In this document: piece after piece, positions 45,486-55,400 of the stretch
How the letters are laid out: the number at the start of each line of letters is the position of its first letter
Numbering within the stretch: the stretch's first letter is position 1
Assembly: GCA_964392175.1 (NCBI GenBank)
Contig: CAYMOJ010000003.1
Coordinates: 45,229-109,228 of the forward strand
Direction: 5' to 3'
Source: Firm-04 sp964392175
Lineage (GTDB): Bacteria > Bacillota > Clostridia > Oscillospirales > Ruminococcaceae
Length of the DNA: 64,000 nucleotides
The notes under the pieces: model-generated
Database searches by the model: none
What the model saw: the letters and a program-made list of their open reading frames with translations, nothing else
Told to the model about the DNA's origin: nothing
Program-made: the position numbers and the translations under genes

Positions 45486-45521
45486 GACTTTGTATATTCT
45501 GTAGAATGCACAATTTTTGTA

Positions 45522-45550
45522 TTGACTTTTTCAGGCAAAGAGAGTATAAT
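45522..45550 (+). promoter_or_regulatory. Promoter of the coiled-coil / signal peptidase / pilus locus
   Basis: TTGACT at 45522-45527 and TATAAT at 45545-45550, 17-base spacer. I see no other clear promoter before the giant wall protein at 46464, so this may drive the whole locus. Confidence 0.85.
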
Positions 45551-45610
45551 GGAGAACATAATCACGACAGAAAAAAACAAAATATGCATACCACCCATCG
45601 GAGATACCAA

Positions 45611-45856
45611 ATGACTGATAAACAACTACGCAAGCTGCGTCGCGCAGAATTGCTGGAAATGATGTTTTACATCCAGAAGGAACTGGATGAGTTGAAAGCA
45701 GAAAACGAATCGCTGAAGCAAAAATTGGAAGAGGCGGAAGGCGGACTTTCTGAGACAGCACTGCAACAGATCACGGATGCCGTCAAATCGGCTGTTGCAG
45801 ACGTTGCTGCTACGGTACATTCGAACAAAGCGAGGGGGTCACAGCATGAGCAGTGA
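45611..45856 (+). CDS. Small coiled-coil protein
   Basis: 81 residues. Residues 5-48 form a long heptad-rich helix (LRRAELLEMMFYIQKELDEL, KAENESLKQKLEEAEGG); the rest is Ala/Ser-rich. No signal peptide. It is the first gene of the locus and overlaps the signal peptidase gene by 11 bases, so the two are probably co-translated. Function unknown. Confidence 0.65.
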   Translation: MTDKQLRKLRRAELLEMMFYIQKELDELKAENESLKQKLEEAEGGLSETALQQITDAVKSAVADVAATVHSNKARGSQHEQ

Positions 45857-46427
45857 AACAAAACGCGATCTTCCCTCTGCCGAGTTGCTGTATGCCGAGA
45901 TGCGCAGGTTGCGCTATCGCAGAAGTTTTTTCAAAACCGTTGCGACAACAATCAATTCGCTGGTTGTGGTTGCTGCATTCGCGGTGATCATCTCTTTGCT
46001 GTTTTTGCCGGTGTTGCGTGTAACCGGCTCCAGCATGACCCCTACATTGTATAATGACGAGCTTGTCATCTGTAATAAGCGCAGCCATTATGAACAGGGC
46101 GATATCGTGGCATTTTACTTCAATAACAAGATCCTTCTCAAACGCGTGATCGGTTTGCCGGGTGATTGGATCGAGATCACGGAAGATGGCACGGTTTATC
46201 GCAATGGTGAAATGCTTGACGAGCCCTATGTTGACGAAAAAGCACTCGGTGAGTGCGATATTGAATTTCCCTATCAGGTGCCCGAAAATAGAATCTTTGT
46301 GATGGGCGACCATCGTTCGACTTCGGTGGACAGCCGAACGGCGATGGTTGGTTGCATTGCAGATGAGTATATCATCGGCAGACTGATCGTGCGGATCTGG
46401 CCTTTTGAACAGATCAGCACATTGTAG
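45846..46427 (+). CDS. Signal peptidase I
   Basis: 193-residue membrane-bound serine protease that removes signal peptides at the outer membrane face. One N-terminal transmembrane helix (about 35-55) is followed by the catalytic Ser63 in GSSMTPTL and the general-base Lys99 in LLKRVIGLPGD; the GDHRSTSVDSR box is present. The ATG at 45846 follows gaggggg. It sits 36 bases upstream of the giant wall protein. Dedicated signal peptidases are known in some pilus loci, where they help process or assemble pilins. Confidence 0.92.
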   Translation: MSSETKRDLPSAELLYAEMRRLRYRRSFFKTVATTINSLVVVAAFAVIISLLFLPVLRVTGSSMTPTLYNDELVICNKRSHYEQGDIVAFYFNNKILLKRVIGLPGDWIEITEDGTVYRNGEMLDEPYVDEKALGECDIEFPYQVPENRIFVMGDHRSTSVDSRTAMVGCIADEYIIGRLIVRIWPFEQISTL

Positions 46428-46463
46428 TAATTTTTTGAATCGTAAGAAATGAGGTGACTGAAA

Positions 46464-49400
46464 GTGAAGGAACTCAATCGTATGCTTTCCGGATATTTGG
46501 AACGCTTGAAGCGTACGCATCGATATTTGGCGATATTGGTTGTGCTTTCTCTGGTGGTCACTTTTATTGTGCCACTTGGGTTGATCGAGAATGCCGACAG
46601 TAAAACGGGTCAGCTCATTTGCGGTATGATCGAGCATACGCATAATGCGGAATGCGCTGACGGCGAAAACTGCACCATTACGGAGCATACGCATACTGAG
46701 GATTGCTATCAGCAGGTTCGGTTGCTTTCCGCAGCAGGGGCTACCACAGCAGACGTATTAACGAATGCTGCGGGTGAGGATGGCAACATTGTTGGAGAAG
46801 TGACATATAGCCCCAAAAATGCTGAGCTGCTGACATTGTTGTTCGGTAAAAAAGATGACGGCAACCCCCTTGATTGGCTGAAAAATGTAACCACACTGGA
46901 GGAAGCACTCGGTGCTGCTGAGGATGAATATTTCCTTGGCATGGCAAGCGATTTTTGCGCATTTATTGAGGGCGATTTTACACCCACCGATGCTGACGCG
47001 GAAGGGCGTGTGGCGGTTGGTGGCAACTTGATGTTCAAACAAACTGGCACCAATGTCTGGAACTACCAGATCGCGAGCGGTGACTACCAGTCCGTGACAC
47101 CGATTCTTCAAACAGGCCCTTACAAAGGCATTACAGGATTTGCGAGTGCGCTGGTGGGCGGTAAGATGTACCGCATCAACACGTTGTCATCCGGTAACTT
47201 GGGTCAGGCGGCAGCAGGTATGCTGGCTAATGGTCATACCAGTGGCAGCACCGTGTACTATACCCCCAAAGACGGCGGATTCAAATCGTTTGTGGTTGGT
47301 AATATCACAGCATCGAGTCACTGGGATGGCGACAATAAAGAAGATATCGCTTACTCGACGGATTGCCACCACGATTATCCCAGCGATTGTGACGCTTGTA
47401 AACGTGATGCTTCCGCACACGCATATCTTGCGCACGTCAATGAACTGGCACAGATGTATGAGTATACAGATGTGCGGCAGATTATCACAAAAGTGTTTAC
47501 GGAAGTCCGCAATCGCTCACAGGGGCTGTCACAGAAAAACAGCATTCAGGGCGTTGTTGACGGCAATACGGTAAAGTTTACCTATACCGGCTCCGATAAA
47601 GTAGATACCGTATACTTTGCACTGGATGCCTGGCAGGGAAACTTTAACAGCGTAGTGTTTGAGAACATCCCTACAAAAGATGATGGAACTCCCGTGAATA
47701 TTATCGTCAATTGTGGCGGTAACACAGTTGACATGAGCGGAAATGCGAATTTTGTCACTACGATTAATGGCAAAACGATTCACAAAACAGGCAACAATGA
47801 TCAGAATAACCATGCGTGGTCGTCTTGCGTGCTGTATAATTTCTATGAAGCCACAACGATGACGCTCAACGGCAACTTTAACGGCACAATTCTTGCACCC
47901 AATGCCGATGTCACATCGAAAGAAACCTGTTCGGGTCACCTTTCGGGTGCACTGATTGCTAAGAGCTTTTACGGTGGTCTTGAGTTCGGTTATCGCCCAT
48001 ATCGCGGCGGTAGCAATATTCTCGGTCTGATCTCTGAGTATGCTGTGCCCGTGGATAAGTTTGATGGCAAAGGCGATTCCCTTTCCGGCGCACAGTTGAA
48101 GGTTGAGCAGAGCCTGGATGGCGGCAGCACCTTCAAAACATTCATGGAGCATATCACAGATAGCAATACCTGGTGGGTTCCGTTCCATTCGTTGATTGAT
48201 TACAGCGGTAATACGAACTATCAGCCTGTAATTGTCGGTGATGACAACATGACGATCGGCGGCGAACAAACCTTGACCATATCCAATGGGCTTGGCAATA
48301 TTGATTTGCAGGGTGGCACTTGGAGCAGTTCCAAAACGGATATTGCTACCGTGGATGAAGATGGCAAGGTAACGGCAGCCGGTGCGGGCGATGTAACCAT
48401 TACATTTACAATCAACGGAACAAGCTTTACAAAAGATATTCATGTGGACTATAAGCCGTTGCAGCTGAGCAATCAGTTGCCTTCTGAATTGTATGAAAGC
48501 CAAACCATTACTCTTTCTGGCATGGCTTCGGATGGTAGTGGGAACTACGAATGGAGTATCACCTCAGGTAGTGAGGCTGCTTCTATCAGTGGTGTTACAT
48601 TTACTGCAAATGATGTTTCTGTGGATACCACGGTTACTTTGCGCGTGACAGATACAGTGACCAATGAAACCAAGGACAAGCAAATTACGGTAAAGCCGTT
48701 GGGCATGACCGGAAATGCCACCATGGAACCGAATGCATCGCAGACGCTGACAATGACTGTACCCGATGGCATTACCTACACGGTTGTTTCCGGTAATGAA
48801 AGCGTTGCGACAGTATCACAAGACAATGGTACCTGGACTGTGAGCGCTCTCGCAAAGGGAGATACAACCATCAGCCTTTTGGTGAGTGGTACATCTTATG
48901 TATCGTTTGTATTGACCGTTGATACTGCGCCAATTACAATCAGCGGAATGCCCACAACCATGTATGAAAGCCAAACTATTGATTTGACAGACAAAGCGTC
49001 CGGTGGTAATGGTTCTTTCACATGGTCGGTTAATAACACGGATGTGGTAACCATCACGGATAACAAGCTGTATGCCAATGCCAATATCGATACTGCTACG
49101 GATGTGAATCTGACAGTAACCGATGGCGATGGCACAACAGCGACCTGTACAGTGACGATTATGCCGCTTGAGATTACTACAGGTAGTACAATGGTGGCTG
49201 GTAAAGCGTATACGCTAACGCTGAACAGTGGCACTACAGAAGGTTACACTTGGGAATCGTCCGATACGGATGTTGTTACGATTGAAAACAATACTGCAAC
49301 CGCAGGAAAAGCGGACAGTGTGACAATCAGCGTGAGCAAAGACGGTGTAACCTACGCGACATTGGATGTCAATGTAATTGCGCAGTTGCAGTTTGCGTCA

Positions 49401-52400
49401 ACTTTGCCAGCAAAAGTGTTTGAGGGCGAGATCATCTCGCTTGATGGTATGCTGACAGGTGGCAGTGGCAATTTGTCGTGGTCATTGACCAATGAGAATG
49501 CTGCAAAGTTTGAGAATGGTCAAATCGTCACATATAATGTGGATAGCGACACAGGTGTGACCATCACGGTAACCGATGAAAATGATGCGGAGAATACTGC
49601 GAGCTATGCCTTTACAATCAAGCCAGTAAGCATCACGGCTGGTTCTCAAACGATTACGGTCAATGGCGACACGGATTCTTCTACGAAGCTGGACATTACA
49701 AGTGGTGCTCCACACACACTGGTTAGCGATGATACCAACGGCACATATGTTACATTTGACACTGAAAACCTGACCGTGACCGCAAAGGCAGCAGGTACGG
49801 TGACATACTCGCTGGTGTTGAATAACGTTACTTGTGCGAGTGTTACCATTAAGGTGAAGCCCGAGGCCGGAACTGTACAGTTGCCACTTGAGTTGAATAA
49901 TGGCGAAAGTTTTGTGATCAATCTCAACAATCCCGACAAGAAGCAAATAACCGGCATCACGATTACTATTACAAGCAACGGCCATGCTGCATTTAACTTT
50001 TTAATGCTTAACGCTGAAAATGTAGAGGTGACAAGTGGCAGCGGTGGCGGTAGCAATGGCACAATGAATACCTATTATGTAGGATCTAACAGTGAGGTAA
50101 CTTCATTGAAAATCACTGCAAGCCAAGGCAGCTTCACCATCAACTCCTACACCATTACCTATGCGGATGGCACAACGGAGACCAATACGGCACAAACCAC
50201 GCAAGCTGCATCTTTGGCAGTGCGTGCAAAGGGTATCCGCAGGGCAGTGAGCAGATCGACAGAAACAAGCATGACCCAAACCTTTACGCAACAGTATCGC
50301 ATTACTGAGGCAAAACCCCCTGAGGGCTACTTTGGCGATGATACTGAGTACATCGTAAAGGTGACAGAAACCATCGATTTGACCCAGTTGAAGGCTGAGG
50401 CAGATTGCTGTTTCCCCATGTCTACCGTCACGAAGATGGAGTTCTACAAGGAAACCACAGTGGGCGAAACAAAGAGCGAAACGCTTCTGTATACCGTTGA
50501 GTTGCAAATCAGCGATGCATATGGTGACAATGGAGCCAACACCAGAACCATTACAATCGGTGACAATACGTTCGCCATGACGATTGATTCCGATAAGGGA
50601 ACCATTACCGCACTGAGCGTGAACGGTACGAACCGGGAAGGAATTTCTTTGACAGAGCCGTCTATCCTCACCGTTGGGGAGAGCGAGTACCGCTTTGACC
50701 CCGAGCATATGATGGTGATTCCTGTACCTGCAACAGACAAGAAAGTGCAATTTATTAATCAGCCGGGTGTGTTGTTCAAAAAGGTTGATGAAGTTGGCGA
50801 ACCCGTTACAAATGCAACTATCCAGATGTCACAGCTTGTGGATGACACTTGGACAGAAGTTGACACAACCGTTTTCAATGCGGATGCTGTCAAATCCAAT
50901 GGTAGTACCATGTTGCAGTTGGGTACATATCTTGGTACGGCAGGGGAGTACATCTTCAAGTTGGAAGAAACCAAAACACCCGATGGCTATCAAACCGCAA
51001 CTGCTGTTTACTTTAAGATATCTGTGGCGGATGATTTGACTGTGACATACTCCATCTCGTCTGATAACACGAATTGGACAGCGTTGACTGCGACAAATGG
51101 CTACTATACGTTTTCCATGGTGGATAAGCCACTGTACGGTATCAAGCTTTCGTTGCAAAAGGTGGATAGCGGAGATTCCACAATCACATTGGCAGGCGCA
51201 GAGTTTGCGCTGTATACGGAAGATCACATTTTGGTTTACCCGACGGATTATCCGACTTCCAGTGGCAACCTGATCACCACCGGTGATGACGGAACGATCA
51301 ATTTGGGTACGCTGTTTGCGAAAAATCCGACCCTTGCCAATAGTCAATATGTCAAAGAAGGATTCCTGAAGGCAGGCAACTATTACTTCAAGGAGATCAC
51401 ACCGCCTACACGAACGGTTACAGACGATGAAGGCAATACCAATACCATAGAATACGCACTGCCGAATCAGACATTCCCGTTCCAGGTTGTGAAGCAATCC
51501 AGCGGTACTTACGAGTTGAAGGTTCAGACACCCATTACAGAGCATGGCTATACAACAGTCAAGGGCGACGATGGAAAAGACAATCAGGCTGTTTTGATTA
51601 CCGCCAAAGGGCTTGCAAACATTACTGATGCAATGATCACAGGTGGCGACAAAATCTTGTCCATTACCTATGATACACCGGCGGGTGATCAGGTCAATCA
51701 ACACTGGGGTAATGCAAAGTTCAGTGGTTTGTATGACGGAGGAACTAAGAACAGCGAGAACATTTCGATTCAAAGCACCTCGGAGACTGTGACACTCACT
51801 GCAAAGGAAATGCTGAACAAGCTGGGGATTTATCCTACAGACGATGAACTGATTACGGAATTCCGCAAGTTGGAGCAGTTTACCTTTATCGTTTGGAACG
51901 CGACGGAGATCACAGACTATTCGTTCATTGATCTCACACCGACAGCACCGACAGCTTACGATCTCGCAAAGATTGGATGGTCGGTTGATGGCGATGGGAA
52001 ACCTTCTGTTGGGATTCAAGCGTTAACGCTGTATTATTTGGACGGTACAACCGCTACAGTCGAAAATGTGGGGTATACCGAGTACAAACAATGGTGGGCA
52101 CCCTTAGATCTCAGCGGGTTTACTTCTTTGAACAATGTTGTGGGTGTTAAACTGGTTGCTGATGGTAGCGGTACGAACAACATTCAATTCAAAATCAGCG
52201 ACACCGAGGCGATTTGGGGTAATGACCAGTATGGCAATATCGGAATAACCGCAGGGCAAACTTACACCTTTGGCGATACAAGCGGAACAAAATATGAAAT
52301 ACCTGAACCAACTGAACCTGTTGTGCAAATCACAAACGACCAACTGGGCGATAAAATGGATTTCAGTGTGGAGAAGCACTGGGTAGGTGATAGCGATTTC

Positions 52401-55400
52401 CTGACCATGCGACCCGATGAAATCCGGGTGCAATTGTACCGAACGACAGATTCGACTGACGAAACCAAGGCTGAGTCTGTGGGAGATGTGGTTACGCTCA
52501 ATGCGAATAATGACTGGTCGTACCTCTGGGAAGAGCTGGATCGTCAATCAGAGAGCGGAGAAGATTACTACTACTATGTCAGAGAGGTAGGGGATGCAAC
52601 ACTTTCCAGCCGTTACACTGTGAGTTACGATTCGGATGCAAGCAATATCGGCGGTTTGTATGTGATTACCAACACCTTGAAAACCGAAGATCTTAGCATT
52701 ACCAAAAAATGGGACACAAGCGGTTACAAGAATGTCGGGCTGCCCGATACCCTGCGCTTGCAGTTGCAGTGGAAGGTCGGCAATGACTGGGAAGATGTGC
52801 CCGGGCAAGTGCTGATTCTGCGAAATTCCGGGACGAGTACTTGGAAAGGAACATTCGAGAATCTGCCGGTGGGTTACGAGTACCGCGTGGTAGAACTGAA
52901 TCTCCCCTATGGTTGGACGATGACATCAGAGAACGAGCCCGTTACATTAGGGGCGGATGGCGAAACCGGTCAAGAAATCAAACTGACAAACACGTTCCGG
53001 ATCGAACAGGGTAGCCTTTCGATTAAGAAAAACTGGGAAAACGATGACGAAGACGCACGTCCCGAGAGTATCACGTTGAATTTGTATCAATCGGTCATTG
53101 CACCGAGTGGCACGTATTCTGATATGCCTTATGGTGATGATCCCGCATCGGTACAAAGTGACTACGCAAGATTGCTACAATACTCGCTGTATTTCTATGA
53201 TGCGAATATGTGTGGCGAAAATGCACAGCAAAACAGCGCGGTTTCGTGGCGCGGTAACTGCCATATCGAGGACGAAGTACAGGGCGGTTACCACGATGCC
53301 GGTGACCATGTCATGTTCGGACTTGCACAGGGCTATGCGGCTTCTACCCTTGGTTGGGGCTACTACGCATTCAAGGACGAGTATGAAACCCTTGGGCAGG
53401 ACAAGCACTATGAGATCATCATGAAGCAATTCTGTGATTTCTTTGTGGCAGCAACAGACTTGGACGACGCTGGCAACGTGGCGCGGATGCTCTACCAGAA
53501 GGGCAATGGTAATGTGGATCACACATACTGGGGCGCACCTGAAAATCAGGACGACCGCTCTGACCAGATGTACTGGGTGACAGAGGGCGCAAGCGATGTG
53601 GCTGCGGAATATGCTGCGGCTTTGGCTGTGGGCTATCTCACCCTTGGCAACGAGGAATATCTGACCTATGCAAAGGCATTGTTTGCGTTTTCCACGAAGT
53701 ATAATCAACTGGTTGGCGCACAGCATACGAATTTTTATAATTCCGATTCTTGTAATGATGACCAGGCTTGGGCTGCAGGTTGGTTATATTTGGCAGATTC
53801 GAATGCAACGGATGCCGAAAAAGCAACATACAAAGATAAGCTGAACGCTGCCGGTAATACATGGTGTCATTGCTGGAATAATGTCAATGTCGGTGCTGCG
53901 TATTTGCAGGGTGTGGTCAACAACGATTGGAGCAAGATGAAGGGCTACCTCAGCATCACGGATAATAACGCTTATTACTATGCGGATCCGTGGGGCAGTG
54001 CAAGATACAATGCTGCCGGACAATTGGCTGCACTGACTACCGCAAAGGCATTGAAAGATAGCGATGCTGACTTTGCAAGAAAGTGCTATACATGGGCGCA
54101 AGGGCAAATGAATATGCTGCTTGGCGATAACACCTGGAACAACGGCAAATCGGTTTGCCTGGTAACGGGATTTGCACCGAATTCTGCACAGTGGGCACAC
54201 CACAGAGCCGCTTCGGGTTATGATTCCGATGCCGAGTTTGAAGTCAATTCCACCTACGATAAGGATGGTCATGTTTTGATCGGCGGTTTGGTTGGTGGCC
54301 CTGCGTTCAAAGGACATACGGATCAGCAAAGTCAACTTGCAGGATACCCTGAATTGATGGAGTCCCACGAATACATCGATAATGTACAGGACTACTGTTG
54401 TAACGAGGTTTCCATTGACTATAACGCAGGTCTTGTGGGCGCGGCGGCAGGTTTGTATTCCTTCTTCGGCACGGGCGAGCTTTCCACCGAGATTGAAGGC
54501 ATTGAAACCATTTATCTCCCCGATAACTATAATGGCAATGCGACTACAACTACCACGACAACGGAAGCACAGCAGACAACCACTACGACTACCACAACAA
54601 CGACCACCACAATGGCTTTGGATCTTACAACGACTTCGGGCAATGGTTTCTATCAGGTGGAAGTTACACTGCCGGTTCCCGCTCAAAATGCAAACCCACG
54701 CTATTTTATCCTGACCGGTGAGGCACTGGGGCTGTATGGTGTTACGGTGGATGAGATCAAGCTTGCGTTTACGACGCAGAATGGTGGCAGCTTCAACGGT
54801 GGTATCTTCTTGAACGGTACGGAGGACAGCAATAAAATTGCAGAGTACAAACAAGATAATCGAACCGTGACTTATGGTACGCCGACAACCATTGAAACTT
54901 TGAAAGTGGATAGTTGGTGGCGCGAACCGAGTGACCTTCAAGTGAAGATTACCGTGCGTGTAAACAAGCCTGTGATCATTGGCATACCCCAAACAATTGA
55001 AAAAGGCGAGAGCGCACAATTGGAGGCAAAAGGATTCACTAGCACAGAGGGCATTACGTGGAGTTCTTCTAACAGTGTTGCGATTTCTGTGGATAGCAAT
55101 GGTAAGATAACCGTTCACGATTACGGCAAGGCTACCATTACTGCAACACTGGGCAACCAGAGCGCAACCGTTGAAATTGAGGCGAAGGAGCCGAAGCCAC
55201 CGCTTTCCATTGACAAAACCGTTTTGCGAAGTGGCAAGGACGAAAACCTGACCACAGCACAGCTTACCTCTGTGGAGGGTGTGACGTATACCGTGGATCC
55301 GGAAGGGATTGTTACCATTGATGAGAATGGCGTGGTGACACCTGTAGAAGGCGCAAGCGGTAATGTGATGATCTACGCGACCAAAAACGGTGCAACATCT

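Noticed and set aside
45410..45610. Longer N-terminus for the coiled-coil protein, reading through the poly(A) tract
   Set aside because: It crosses the promoter at 45522-45550 and has no ribosome binding site; the ATG at 45611 begins the recognisable helix.
54543..54611. Short tandem repeats resembling a repeat array
   Set aside because: They are Thr codons in a protein linker, in frame with the giant protein. There are no spacers, so this is not a CRISPR array; none was seen elsewhere.
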